Both the position numbers and the translations under genes were made by a program. This document shows positions 46,850-59,542 of a stretch of 64,000 nt of DNA, piece by piece. Position 1 is the stretch's first letter. Each line of letters opens with the position of its first letter. The notes beneath the pieces are model-generated. The model saw only the letters and a list, made by a program, of their open reading frames with translations. It was not told the origin of the DNA and made no database searches. The stretch is from assembly GCA_015698045.1 (NCBI GenBank), contig BLAL01000006.1, positions 1,240,001 to 1,304,000 on the forward strand, read 5' to 3'. This stretch comes from Rhizophagus clarus. Its lineage: Eukaryota; Glomeromycota; Glomeromycetes; Glomerales; Glomeraceae.

Positions 46850-48280
46850 AATTAATTGTCTATCTTGTCCACTGAGCGTACACTAGTAAATAAAATTCTA
46901 GGTGAAGTCTCCGAAGTGGCTTTAGCCAGTTTCACTAAAGTGTTCTTGTGTTATCTTAATGAGATAGGGTACATAACACGGAATCTATTGCAGTGTAATC
47001 TACACAAATCATATTTCTATGTAACATCGTTAACTGTGACAGATAAATCTCAAATAATGAAAACAATATTCTGGATGATGGATCGTATCTCATGTTAAAG
47101 TACTAGACTTGCATGGTGATAATTTCATCTCTGACAAAGATTATCACTCTACACTGTATGCTTGTTATTACTTGTTTTTCATGCGTAAATAAAAATGCTC
47201 TTCATTGGCAATGCAATAAAAAATATGTATTGTTTGCGCAATCTAGTATTTTAGCGTGGACATTGCTGAACTTCGGTGATTATAATAATATCGATTCTAC
47301 AAACTTCCTGTATGATATGTTTTAACACAGAATCATTTGTCCATTTCACCTGTGATAAATTTTGTGAATAAAATTCACAATTTCGGTAAAAAAGTAGTAA
47401 AAGTTCCGGTTATTTTTATCCTAGACTATAATAACAAGCAGTCCATCAGATAACTTGTCATTATTACGGATTAATTCTCCTCGAGTGATTTTATCATGTG
47501 TACTCTAAAGTAGAATAGACTTTTTTAAACTCCAAGAAATATTTGCGTAACTGTCCTTTTCATTTGACTAATGTTACCGTGATGCTTCTCGATATATTGA
47601 CATCCGAACTTATCATAACATGATAATGATTTGGGTTGTAATTGTATATTGAATTAGCAGAAATTCCCTTAATCCGGTCTAAGTTCTTCATGCCACCTGT
47701 TTCCTTCACATATAATAACCTGATTAGGAGAACGTTTATAATAATGACTTTATCTCGTTGGAGCCAATATAACTAATGAGAGGTTTTTGGTCATAAACTT
47801 AAGTTCGCCAACATTTCTTTCTATAGAAATTTCAATCGGATAGTACATTCGAAAGGGTATCTAAAAATTATACAGTTGAGGGCAATAACTGATTGCAAGT
47901 ATTTTGTTAATAATGATAATGGGAGGCCAGTAACAATAACCCTTGATTTTAACAACTACGTGGAGATTATGTTTTGGAGGATTTTCTTTCCAAATATCTT
48001 TGATTTCAAAATATGATGTTGCTATCGGAAAGATCAAAACTGGGAATTGTATTACTGCTTCCTATATGGATATTTGTATGTCATAATGAGATCACTTGCG
48101 CAAATGGTTTCAAACAAGGCATTTTCAGCTTTAATATGTTTTTTTGAGGTCACCAATCATTTCATTTTCTTTAATTTTTGATAGAAATTGTTTTTGAATG
48201 GCGTTTTTTTTACAAGCGGTTATATTTTTCTGTATTTGTATTCTCGAATTTGCCAATTAAGGGGACATTAAGTGATACAC
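46850..48280 (-). pseudogene. Decayed Crinkler (CRN)-type effector gene
   Basis: Read leftwards, broken frames line up with a CRN header: KIKENEMIGDLKK (about 48150), then after a shift ICASDLIMTYKYPYRK (about 48085), then FEIKDIWKENPPKHNLHVVV (48010-47945), matching the ...VGDLKk.I, .aDL.LwKV and .i...W.e.Pp..hiHv.V order of that domain. Further pieces follow: PIEISIERNVGELKFMTKN (about 47850), GMKNLDRIKGISANSIYNYN (about 47690) and TLVKLAKATSETSPRILFTS (about 46910). Stops and frameshifts separate them all. CRN proteins are ubiquitin-like-headed nuclear effectors known from oomycetes and Rhizophagus. The C-terminal domain is not identifiable. Confidence 0.55.
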
Positions 48281-49439
48281 GTTTCGATGGCTTAGATATA
48301 TAACAATACGTGATCTGTGTAATCTAGTAAACCTGTTTATTGGCAGGAACTGTTTCCAGCTTCGAAAAACATTACATTACTATGATGAATAGATTAAAAA
48401 AAATTCGTAACATGATACCACCTATAGTTTTGTTACACATTTGCATTATTTTCATATGCTATTGCTTAGATATCATAAGTGCCACAACTATTTTCTTTTG
48501 AAGGATACAAATACTTCTTTAAAGTACATGTTAGAAAATTCAAACCTCATTAATAATCTCTTTCATAGAACTGTTGCGAAATTTTTTAATTGCATAGTAT
48601 ATTGTCGTCGTAATTTTTCAGACTACGTAATCCACAATAGCGGTTTCTCCTAAACCGATCTTTCGTAATTTAATCGTAATGTCACATCATCTAATAATAT
48701 CTTTAGTATATTTTTTGTATTTTTTTTTGTGTTAAACTCTTCGATGTATAACTAGAAATGAATAATGTACATTTTGTTGCACGAATTGGGTAGTCGTATT
48801 GTTGCATGATACGAAATAAGGAGATGTTACACAAACTGTGTTCGTATTGTTGAATTTCCATAAGAGTAAATAATAAATTGTAAAAAATAACTACTTTAGT
48901 CCCATGATAATAAAAAATCCATTTAAATATCAGTTCCTTTGTTTTCTTATAGCACAGTTACCAACTATAAAATTATTTTTTAATAATTAAATAAAGTAAA
49001 TTATGTGATAATACTGACAAGAAAAACAAAAAGCTTATATATCTTTATCTAGTGCATCAACGTCGATACTGCAGAATGACATTTTTGACAGTAAGAAAAA
49101 TAAGGCAAATTATATTTTTCTTTACAGTCTATTTGGTCATTGGTATCAATTTGGAGAATACGTGACACATACATTTATTAATGGGAGTTATTCATTAATT
49201 CCGGTTAAATCACGTACTCTACTTCTTTAGTTAAATAAAAATACGAAAAGTAGATACTAAAAATATTATTCATAAAAAAATATGGCTTGACATACATACA
49301 GTATGCTATAAGTTTATTTTATAGGATATTTATAGATGATTATTATGTTTGCTGCAAGTTTAAATATTGTGTTTAAGATAAGAAGAATGGAAAAACTCTT
49401 AATTCGTTCATAATAAGAATTCATTTATACATGCATACA
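48281..49439. other. AT-rich intergenic DNA
   Basis: No supported gene; the plus frame 48441-48653 overlaps no recognisable domain. Confidence 0.35.
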
Positions 49440-50594
49440 TTAGTTTTTCGTGATATGTGGAATTGACATTCTAGTTATCTTATGATTACACCCGCTAAAA
49501 ACTAAGAATACAAGACTTAGAATTACAGATAATATCACAGGAAGGTGTAGTAATGGTAGGGTAGAAGAAGAGTTGTTAGAAGAACTGCCTATAACTAACG
49601 ACTTATTTATCAAGTTTTCAAATTCAGTGAGCCCAAGAGAATTATCAATATTATCAAAATTGGGAACATCTAAATTATTTTCATTTACAACCTTACGAAA
49701 AAACTCGATTACTTTGGCACGAGTATTTAAAAATGCTTCAGAAGTATCATTCATTTTTAGATAATCTATTAATGGTTTAATGAGTGTTTGATTTACATTT
49801 TTACCACTAAAATAAATCCCTTTAGCACCATTAATATCTTCAGAAACGAATCGTATGTTAGTTACATCATTCATAATTGTTTTAAGTTCATCAAGATATT
49901 CTTCAGGATTTGATTTAATATAAGACCATATTATGATACCATCTCCGTTAAGATATCTGCTAACAATTTGTATCTCAAAAACATGGTCAGCATCAAGCCC
50001 TTCGAGATTTATGGTACTACTTAAATTCACCTGATTTACCGTACCGTTATCATATATATATGCATAAGGAGCTTGTTTAGCTTTGTTTCGACATTTCCTT
50101 CTTAAATCACCAGGTTTACATATTGGTGTGGAATCTTCTGTAGTATCATCATAAGCAACAACATTGGAATAATACGTATTTGGGAGTGTGTCATTTTCTG
50201 AATCTTCTGGGGCATCATCACAAGAATCATATATATATGAGGATATTGAACAAACGTCATCACAAACAAAACCATCAAAAGTTTTAGTAGTACAATGAAG
50301 ACCTGTCCTACAATAATCTTCACTGCAACATTGAAAGCATTCCATACACGAGTCACAAGTTGTGGGTGAACAGCAGTAATCAAGTCCAGGACATTCAAGT
50401 TGTCCAGGTGGGCATACATCCTGCCTTTCTATCAAAGATGAATAATTTGATAATATTCCAACGTAACTTTTTCTATATGATAAGACACCAAATAATTCGT
50501 CTCTTCTCCATTTTAAGGGCACCTTAGCAAAAGTGAAATTGCTGAAGGTTGCAATGACAAGAATAAATATTAGTGTTAGATTTTTCCACATCAT
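49440..50594 (-). CDS. Secreted Cys-rich single-pass membrane protein, 384 residues
   Basis: An N-terminal signal peptide (MMWKNLTLIFILVIATFSNF, likely cleaved near TFA) is followed by a Cys-rich block at about residues 60-120 (CPPGQLECPGLDYCCSPTTC, then CMECFQCC) with about twenty cysteines. Next come an acidic segment, a CKPGDLRRKC motif, and a mixed domain with several N-glycosylation sequons (NGT, NLS, NQT, NDT, NSS). A transmembrane helix sits near residues 345-368 (LPVILSVILSLVFLVF) before a short basic tail, so type I topology is more likely than a GPI anchor. The intronless frame is intact and starts at tandem ATGs. Function unknown; a cell-surface or interface role is an inference. 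A TATTTATA word lies about 80 bp upstream. Confidence 0.8.
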   Translation of the reverse strand: MMWKNLTLIFILVIATFSNFTFAKVPLKWRRDELFGVLSYRKSYVGILSNYSSLIERQDVCPPGQLECPGLDYCCSPTTCDSCMECFQCCSEDYCRTGLHCTTKTFDGFVCDDVCSISSYIYDSCDDAPEDSENDTLPNTYYSNVVAYDDTTEDSTPICKPGDLRRKCRNKAKQAPYAYIYDNGTVNQVNLSSTINLEGLDADHVFEIQIVSRYLNGDGIIIWSYIKSNPEEYLDELKTIMNDVTNIRFVSEDINGAKGIYFSGKNVNQTLIKPLIDYLKMNDTSEAFLNTRAKVIEFFRKVVNENNLDVPNFDNIDNSLGLTEFENLINKSLVIGSSSNNSSSTLPLLHLPVILSVILSLVFLVFSGCNHKITRMSIPHITKN

Positions 50595-51429
50595 TGAATT
50601 CGAATGATTATACTTAATTAATTAATTTGTCAGTGATATTTTATCGTTTTATCGAAAAGAGAGCGATTTGAAATGGTTATAAATAGGTCAGGGGTTACAC
50701 TAAAATGCCAATTAATTACTGCTAATCTTGAATAAAAAAAAAAGTCACAAATTTAAATTTAATTTATTTTAATTATTTTATTATTTGCGAAAAGTTGTAC
50801 AAGAAGTTAGAAAATACTCGATTAAGATTAATATAGAAACTATATTTATATAAAAATCTAAGCTAGTAGCCGTAATCCCTATAATAATTACACGGGACCA
50901 CCTTTCGAGAAAGAGAAAATAGAAGAATTGTCAAAGTAAAATAAAAAATAAATTAGTGATCGGCTAACACGTTTATTCAAACTCCGGTGCATCATCTAGT
51001 ATATAATGTTTTGCAGCATAGATATTACATTATTTTTGAATTAGCCCCTGTTAATTTTAACAATCAAGATATGTCCTTAACCGATCCTTACAGTATCCCC
51101 CATCGACACTACTTTTTCTTCAAAGGTCCATTGTACACCGGTAACAAATACTAGTGTCCATATTTGAGCTCATTTGTAATCAAAAGAGGAAATGATCAAC
51201 ATTATTTTTTGCATTAAGTAATAAAATTAGTAACAATAACATACAACATAACAATAAATTATTGCATGTGATAAATGTTAATTCATAATTTGTGTGTAAT
51301 CACTTGCATATCGATAGACAAAAAATAGTTACTTTATTCTTTTTGCCAGAGATCGATTATCCCGGATTGGTGGTTTTATCGGCATTACTTCTTAATTGGT
51401 ATTAGTGTCTAATGATTAATACAAAGTCT
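50595..51429. other. Intergenic DNA
   Basis: AT-rich with a G+C-richer patch at 51060-51160 (CCTTACAGTATCCCCCATCG). It might be more of the decayed gene to the right, but no homology is recognised. Confidence 0.35.
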
Positions 51430-51909
51430 GAAATGTATTTATTGAGAAAAAAGTTAGTGTGCAAATCACTAATGAGAATGGCATGATCAGACCGTCTATT
51501 ATACTCGCTAAAGGGCTGAATGTTGAGTCATTCTAAACGAGATAGCTCGTTACCAACAAAAATAAGAACAGGCATTGCTTAACCACAACTGGGTAATGAA
51601 CAATGTTTTATGGACATGGATTATATTAACATAAATTTACAACGTTTATGAGAAGTATCAGGCTCTGTACAAAAAACCATGGATGAAAGATTTTCAAAGG
51701 AGTTGCACTTATTTTATGAAATGGAGGAAGATAGTGTGTTTGTGGGCAAGGTATTCGGAGTTGTTACAGATGCGTTTAAACTACCGATGGCTATATATGA
51801 CAAGGTGACAAAGTTGAAAGAGTTCCGTGTTTATTGGATGAGGCACAAAACGGATTCCACTCTTGCTGACATAGTTAAGGAGAGAGAAATAAAACGACAA
51901 GGTCATTGA
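51430..51909 (+). pseudogene. Decayed gene of unknown family
   Basis: Three coding-like pieces follow one another in shifting frames: VQITNENGMIRPSIILAKGL (about 51470-51525), EQCFMDMDYIN with NVYEKYQALYKKPWMKDF (51600-51690), then KELHLFYEMEEDSVFVGKVF up to a TGA at 51909. The last 76 codons are open from an ATG at 51679 and could still be expressed. A frameshift near 51690 and a stop near 51648 argue for decay. No family is recognised. Confidence 0.45.
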
Positions 51910-52719
51910 ATAAGCTTGTGGAAATGTAAATAAGAATTTTGTTTCCCAAGGAAACAGTTTCTACTATCGATGACATCATCAAATTTCCTGTTCTCCTGGA
52001 GAATACCTATTAGCTAGTCATCATTCGTTCCTTAGAAATTCTTCGTTCATTAGAAATTAGTAAAAGAATTTTTCGTATCCGTTTCTTTGATATACAACTA
52101 CAATAAAAATTTCGATATGAATATTGTATTTTAAATACTTGTACAAAAAAATAAACTGGGTTAGTATACTGGTTGACGCAATAAATAGTCACGTGACACT
52201 CTAAACATGTATCACGTAGTAAAAAGCGGTCGTATTGTTACCAAATGAAAATGGTAATTGGTAACCGAAGTAGTGGAGAGTATCTTGGCATGATCCATAT
52301 ATAACACCATTGGTGTAAATTACGAGTCTTTTTTCTGTTGTAGATCCGATTAGTCAAATTTCACCAAGATTGATATCAAAATCGATTCTTAAACTCCTAC
52401 ACAATATATAAAAGTTTACTTCCCTTTACAATTTATGCAAGTAAAATAAAAATATAACGAAGCCAATCAAATTTGCTGTTGTCTACTTCCACGATTCTCG
52501 CTAATAATACAAATGAATAAATTCTACGAATCTGGAGAAATATATTAATTAGCCAATTCAAGCTAGGAGTTTTACCCTGGCATTGTTGGCCTCAGTTAAT
52601 TGATCGCCTCATTTTGTCACGGTTTAATATTTTAGTATGTACTGTTATTAGTTTCTATGGAAGTACAAAAGTTGAACTAGATATGATATATCCAAGTCTA
52701 TAATTCAACATCGTATGAC
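51910..52719. other. Intergenic DNA
   Basis: Two copies of TTCGTTC-TTAGAAATT lie at 52024-52058. AACACCATTGGTGTAA at about 52302 shares its palindromic core with 38620. No gene is supported. Confidence 0.35.
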
Positions 52720-54475
52720 TTTGTATAACTTTATGACTAATTGTTCTTTTGTTCATTCATTAGAAAATCTTACCGGTCAATTAAAAAATTATATTTTAGT
52801 AATGGAATATATTAATAATGGTTCGTATTATGCTTCGCATAATGAAAGAATAATGCATGCATCATGATTTGGTAATATTTACTTTTTATTTAACTGATAT
52901 TGTGTTGGATTAGTCTATTTGATCATTCTTCATGAAAGGTCGCACCTAAATCCTTATATAGTTATATTGATTCTATTAAGATTAAATAAGACTTAAAAAG
53001 AACTCTACATTAAATGGAAAGAGAGACATTATTTATAGTGTTGATATATTATTATGGGAAATTTCTAGCGGCCTTCCTCCTTTTTATACCGAAGATGAAA
53101 AGATCATATCGCTTTAGCTATGAATATAATACAAGGTCCAAATAATACGCCAAAAGTTTTAAATAAAGAATTTTATTAATGACTTGTTTAATTCATTGAA
53201 ATTTACATGTATTTTTTTTTATTTAGAATGTAGGGATGGTGATCCGCCAACTTCAAGTCAGGTTTGATGAAAATATTTCATCTGAGAAGAATTTTAATTT
53301 AGTGGTTAGCGAATTAGTAGAGCTTCTTTTTAATGTAGAGAAAGAAAACAATATCTATCATATTTTTAGTCAGAATCTTGATCTCACGAGAACTTTATAT
53401 TTGGTTATAAATAATTAAAAATAGTTCAAATTCAATTTTTTTTATTTGGGTATTTTTTAACTTTTTAGGAATTCATACACGTAAAAATAATGAAATTTAT
53501 TTGTTAGTGCATCAGAACAAGATCATTTATTTGCAGGATTTTATGTAGGGATCTATCATCAATTTGGAATGCAATAAAATGAAAAAACCAGCCATGAAAT
53601 ATTTTGAAAATGCGTTTAATAAGGATTTTTCAGTAAAATTAGTCTCTTTTATTGTAATGGTAATTCAATGGTGTGAAGAGGCAGCAATTCTAAGACATGG
53701 TGTATCTCAATATATTAATTCTTGCAATTTCATATAAAATGGAATATGATTATAATAAAGCTTTTGACAATTAGCTGATCATGAAATACAGAAGGAATAA
53801 TGACGCTAGTTATTGTTATTATAAGAAAATTGGAACTGATATTAATAAGCAAAAAGCCTTTTGTTTATTTCCAAACGCGGCAATTTATGATATGTTAAGC
53901 TAAACGAAAGGTGGTGTTGATAAAGATTATATTAAATCCTTTGAATTATATAAACAATTAGCAGAAGAAAATGATTTGCAAGCTCAGTCTTTATGTTAAA
54001 GGTAGACGTGGTACTGAAAAAGATCATAACAAAGCTTTTGAATTATCCAAGAATTTAGCTGAAAAAAAAAACATTAGAATGAAGCAATGTTGTCAGGATA
54101 TCGTTATGAACATGGAATCGGAACTAGTCAAATGGCATATAAAATATTTTTAAGAGCAACACATTTAGATATTGCTCTTGTATATAAGAATGGAAAAAGT
54201 ATGAAAATAATTGCAAAAGAGCTTTTGAATTATTCAAGGACGAAATAATTATATTAGAATATTAATTATTATCTTAATGGAATTGGAATAAATGTAGATA
54301 AATAAAAATCATTTGAATTATACAAAAAAAGGATACGACGTAGCACAATATAACCTTGCTCTTACGTATGAGTAGGGAAACGGAATTGAAAATCATATGG
54401 AACAAGCAATCCATTGGTGCGAACAATCTGCTTAGCAAGAATATCGAGATGCTCGAAATAAATTAGAAAAATAAA
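52720..54475 (+). pseudogene. Decayed TKL kinase-Sel1 gene
   Basis: Pieces in order: SLENLTGQLKNYILVMEYIN (kinase beta-5/hinge), IYSVDILLWEISSGLPPFYT (subdomains IX-X), a poorly conserved linker, then Sel1-like fragments: GGVDKDYIKSFELYKQLAEE, GTEKDHNKAFELSKNLAEK and later NGIENHMEQAIHWCEQSA-type text. Frameshifts and stops are numerous (for example TAG or TAA near 53118, 53996 and 54374). The catalytic loop is not found. The order kinase then Sel1 is the usual one for the family and contrasts with the inverted arrangement at 591-3501. Confidence 0.7.
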
Positions 54476-54576
54476 TACACACGCATAATTGAACTTATTA
54501 ATTTATTAATAATTAATTTTGTCAATATTAATTAGTTGATATTTAATATTTACTATATAAACGTAATTACAAAAAG

Positions 54577-54702
54577 CTTAATATTCTACTAGCATACGTA
54601 AGAAAGCTAAGAAGGCTAAGAAACGGGACGCTAAACAACGACGCGTCGACGCGTCTCAAGGAACTAATGAATTGCTGTATATTAACAATCTTGCATTTTA
54701 AA
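54577..54702 (+). other. Lys/Arg-rich C-terminal coding remnant with a CpG palindrome
   Basis: After a TAA the frame runs YSTSIRKKAKKAKKRDAKQR, then RVDASQGTNELLYINNLAF and a TAA at about 54700. Its G+C content is far above its surroundings. Positions 54640-54655 form a perfect 16-bp palindrome (GACGCGTCGACGCGTC). It resembles a nuclear-localisation-type basic tail from a terminal exon. Parent gene unknown. Confidence 0.4.
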
Positions 54703-55771
54703 ATATCTCTCACTGATTATACCATGCTTTTTACACTTTTTTTTCGTAATCCATAATTTTTTTATGATAATTTTGTGACTTGACAGACTTTGATGGTTTC
54801 CATTTTCCTGGTACTTTAAAGGCAATAAACTCCTTTGCAGTTTCACTAATTGATGATTAATCAAGTTTAACATAAATTTGTTTGGTTTCGTCTGTAAAGT
54901 AATCTCTAAATACGTAACAAAGTATTAAATATTATGGTACCTTACGCTAACTCTGACACCGACCTATTATATATAATGTAGTCTAACGATTTAACTTAGT
55001 AAAGATCTATTTTTATAATGACTTCGGACTTGTTGTATTAATATTATATCATTAAATTATTTAATGTACAAATTTAAGTTATCAGTTATTATTAATAAAG
55101 AATAATCATAAGATAATTCTTAAATAATGTAAAGTTTTTCTTTACTAGTATGTTCATAAAATAAAAAGGAATATTATTATAACTAGCCTTTTTGTTTTGC
55201 ACAGCATAATTTGTACGTTTATGAATATAATTTGTATATAATGGTTTGCAATTATCCATTTAAATATTTACATGATATGATATTTGTAATTCGTTCAACT
55301 TTATTAAAATGAAATCTAATCTTAAAGCGAAAATAACAAACATTTTGTGTTTATATGTTCGAGATCTTTTTTTTTGATGGTGACCACCAAAAAATCATAA
55401 AGTTACGCAATCACACCATACATTTTTATCTTCCACTTAGTAATACCGACCGAATTTCATAATGACTAGCCAATTTTCGTGATTTTTTGATGGTTACGAT
55501 AGGGAAGTTTGAATCGTCGGAATATTATGTCATATACTGTTTGAACGTGAAATTTTGTTAAATAACATGATCGGACAGATTAAAAAAAATTTCTAACAAT
55601 TATTAAGCATTTTAATGAAACAATTTAAGGGGATTTATCTAATGTCAAATATACAGTATATATAACAAAACGTAAGGAAATTTATAAACTTTTGTCAATT
55701 TATTCAATTACAAACTGATCTTATACTACAAAAAACTATTACCAAACACTAGATATAACACTCATAATGTC
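54703..55771. other. AT-rich intergenic DNA
   Basis: A short inverted repeat pairs GACCACCAAAAAATCA (about 55381) with TGATTTTTTGATGGTTAC (about 55480). A minus-strand snippet IVTIKKSRKLASHYEIRSVL near 55450-55510 looks coding-like but is isolated. Confidence 0.35.
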
Positions 55772-58700
55772 TCATAATGTAAAATCAATAATTTCTACTG
55801 AATTATTGTCAATATTATCATATTCTGGAAGATCTTTCGTATAAGGGTTAAGTAGTCGAGATGTATAAATAGCTTGTTGATGAGTATCTGATTGGTTATT
55901 TTTAATATACAAATGATTCGTTTTTCTATATTCTTCTGATAATTTGAATTGCTTTTCAATTTCATAATATTTCTGTTCCTTTTCAAATTTCATACGAATT
56001 TTAAAACTTGATCCTGATGGAAATTTTTTGTATAATTCATCATATAATTCATCATATTTATATGAATAATAATATAATTTAATTAATTCTTCTATTTCAA
56101 TTGCTTTTGGTCTATTATTTGGATTTGAATCCAAACACTTTTTCATTAAATCAATATAACATTTAGGTGCTTCTGGTTCACTAATTTCGGGTCTGATTCC
56201 ATTACATATCTTTAATGCTAAATATTGGTCATGTGCACAATTGGCAAAAGGTTGTTTTCCAGTTGCAACAAAATACATAATCATACCAAAACTATATATA
56301 TCCGCCGCTTTAGTATATGGATTTCCTTTTAATACTTCAGGTGCTACATAAGGCATAACTCCATAAACTTTTGTTTGATCCATATTATCAACTTTTCCAC
56401 ATAATCCCATATCTGAAATATATGTATAATACAAATTTTTAGTCCGAAATAATATATTTCCTGTATGAAAATCACGATGAACCATGTGATTTTTGTGAAT
56501 TTCTTTGAGACCTTTAATAATACCACGTAGTATTCTCATTCTATTTAACCAATTAAAATCATCATAATTATTATTTACCCAGTAATTAAAATTACCACCT
56601 CTTGCATAACCAAGAACCATAATGTAATCTTTTGTGTCTGGATTTTGAGATATTCCATGTATTGGAAGAATATTTCCAAAAATATTCATTGAATATGCTT
56701 TAACCTATTTAAAAAAATGGAATTATTATTATTATCGTGATTATTTAAAAAAAAATATTCAAATATGAAATTACCTACCTCATTTAAAAATTCATCAGAG
56801 ATACGCTCTGAATTATATAAACATTTTAATGCAACTTCTCTATTATGAGAACGTCTTTCATACTTTTTTGTATTGCAATTGTAACCCAATTGATCATTTA
56901 TCCATATCGCTGAATATACTTTGGCAAAACCACCTACACCTATTTCTTCAATATAGTTAAACTGATCGTATGGTATCCATTCAAATACTAAACTATCACA
57001 ATGAGCTATTTTTAATTGCATTTCTTGAATCAAATTATCAATTCTTTGATTTCCACTAGTCCAGTTTTTAAAATTTTCTTTAAAATAATTTATTTGACAT
57101 GGTTTACACCATTTGTTAAGCAAATCTGTATATTTATCATAACAATTTTCACAATAACCATCTGAAATAACCATAATATAATCTTTTGTATCCGGATTTT
57201 GAGTTAAACCATATATTTTAATACAATCATCTTTATTTTTAATTGAGTACGCTTTAATCTATCGAATATAAAAAAATTGTTACGTTAAAAAAACGCCGCG
57301 ATGATTAATTAATTAATAAAAAAAAATTCCATACCTCATTGAGAAATTCGTCAACGAAATTTTGTGTGCTACGTAAATATTTTAAAATGATATATTCGTT
57401 CTTCTGATTTCTTCTATATTTGAACAAATATTTATCATAATTTAATTGACCACTCTTCCATATTGCCACGGAAAAATTGCCTCTACTTATTTCTCTTATT
57501 TTGTCAAACTGATCATACGTTATCCATTCAAAAACTATATCATTACAAGAAGCAATTTTTAGTTGCATTGTTTGAATTATTCCGTCAATCATTTCATTTT
57601 TGCTAGTTGTAAATGGTTTTAAATAATTTATTTGACATGATTTACACCATTTATTAGGCATATCGATATATTTTTCACCACATTCTTCACAATAATAATC
57701 ATTTAAAAAAACCATAATATAATCTTTTGTATCTGGATCCTGAGATATCCCATATATTGGAAGTCCGTCATTAATATTTGAAGTATTAATGGAATATTCT
57801 TTAATCTATTAGAATAAAATAAAATATTATTATATTTAAAAAAAAAAAAACGAAATATTCAAAACAGAAAAATTCATACTTACCTCATCTAAGAATTCAT
57901 TAATATTTTTGTGTGAATCATATAAAGATCTTAAAGCAACTTGTTTATCTCCTTCACTTACGTATCTCTCTTTAAACATGTCATAATTTAGTGGGCCATC
58001 AATCCATATAGCTATATATGTAATAAAACTTCCTTTGTTTGTTTCTTTAATAATGTTGAGTCGATTGTATGGTATCCAATCAAATATAATATCTTTGTAG
58101 GTATCAATTCTTGATTGCATTTCTTGAATTAACTCATCAATTTTTTCATTTCCACTAGTCCAATTTATAGAATTCTTTTTTAAGATATTTATTAGACATG
58201 TTCGACACCATTTACATAAATTTGTATATTTTTCATCACAATTTTCACAATATCTGTTTGAAAGAACCATAATATAATTTTCTGTATTTGGATTTTGAGA
58301 TATTCCGTATATACTATTATAATCAGAAGTATTAACAGAATGCACTTTAACCTGTTAAATCAAAAAAAAAAGAAAATTATTATACATTAAAAAACATATT
58401 GTAAATTTTTAAGGAAATCTCATACCTCATTAAAAAATTCATTAGCATTTTGCAAGCATTTTAAAGTAACTCGTTCGTCCTGTCGGTTTTTTGTATATTC
58501 ATTTACTCTACTATTATACTTTAATGGACCATCCTTCCATATTGCTATGTATATTGAAGCATAACCTTCTTTCTCAATTTCTTTAATATCCTTAAATTGA
58601 TCATATGGTATCCATTCAAATATATTGTCCCATGGGCTATTAATTTTTAACCTCATCTCTTGAATTAGATTATCAATCTTTTCATTTCTTTCGTTTTCAC

Positions 58701-59361
58701 TGGTCGAATTTGAAAAATTATTTCTTAACCCATTTACTTGACATGGTTTACACCATTTATAACGTTCATTTTTGTATTTTTTACCACATTTTTCACAATA
58801 AAATCCATCCAAGAAAACCATAACATAATCTTTTGTATCTGAATTTTGAGTTATTCCATATATTTTCTTTTTATAATAATATTTCTCAATTTTACCCTAT
58901 TAGGTCATTAAAAAAAAAATTATTATTACCATATTATAAAAACATTTAAATTTAAATCATTTATAAAGAATCCATACCTTAATTAGAAATTCATTAATAG
59001 AATTTCGTGAGTTAGACAAATATTTTAAAAATACTTTTTGATTCCGATTTCTTATATACTCATTCTTATTATTATCATAAATTAATGGACCATCTTTCCA
59101 TATTGCTAAACATAAACCATCTTTATCTGTTTCCTTAATATCATTAAATTGATTGTATGGTATCCATTCAAATACTATACCAATATCATAATTAATTTTT
59201 ATTTGCATTTCTTGAATTATATTGTCAATCTTTTCATTTTCACTAGTCCAACTTGTTAAATGTTTCTTTAAAACATTTAATTGACATGGTTTACACCATT
59301 TATTATATGTATCTGTATATTGTTCACCACATTTTTCACATTGTTCATGAGATGACATCAT
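55772..59361 (-). CDS. Multi-module kinase: five ribbon + N-lobe modules, one C-lobe
   Basis: Six exons join in phase 0: 59361-58978, 58896-58426, 58351-57884, 57805-57335, 57258-56779 and 56704-55772, giving 1068 residues with no stop. Exons 1-5 each carry a Cys ribbon (CxxC...WCxxC), a linker, a ...WIPY box and a kinase N-lobe ending at helix C; each next exon begins with the beta-4/beta-5 text (YGI-QNPDTKDYIMV) and runs straight into a new ribbon. Only exon 6 carries a C-lobe (HRDFHTGN, SDMGLCG, APEVL). Module 5 has an intact glycine loop (GVGGFAKVYSA) and VALK, so the terminal kinase should be active. Modules 1, 2 and 4 have damaged glycine loops, and module 3 has VALR. Repeat spacing is about 546-554 bp, indicating tandem exon duplication. 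Separate shorter genes are possible if transcripts start internally. Confidence 0.85.
56779..58896 (-). repeat. ~546-bp exon-intron tandem duplication (four full units)
   Basis: Exon starts at 58896, 58351, 57805 and 57258 (then 56704) are spaced 545, 546, 547 and 554 bp. Each unit ends FLNEV-like|GTAWG and restarts after a TAG/CAG acceptor with a ...YSINT...YGI-QNP text. All introns are phase 0, so units can be added without breaking the frame. The joint lies where beta-5 IMV meets the family's original start MV. Confidence 0.85.
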
Positions 59362-59542
59362 TCAAAAGATTACAAAGCGAGGAAGAAAAAAAAAACGCCG
59401 AATTTCAATGTACTGTAGCTAAATTTGTAATTGTGTATCATGATTTAAAAAATCACTTTTACACTTTAAGTAACTTGTTTGTCGATCTCTAAAATATAAA
59501 TGGTATGTGATGCCATAATTGCACCCCATCCATCCGATCAAC

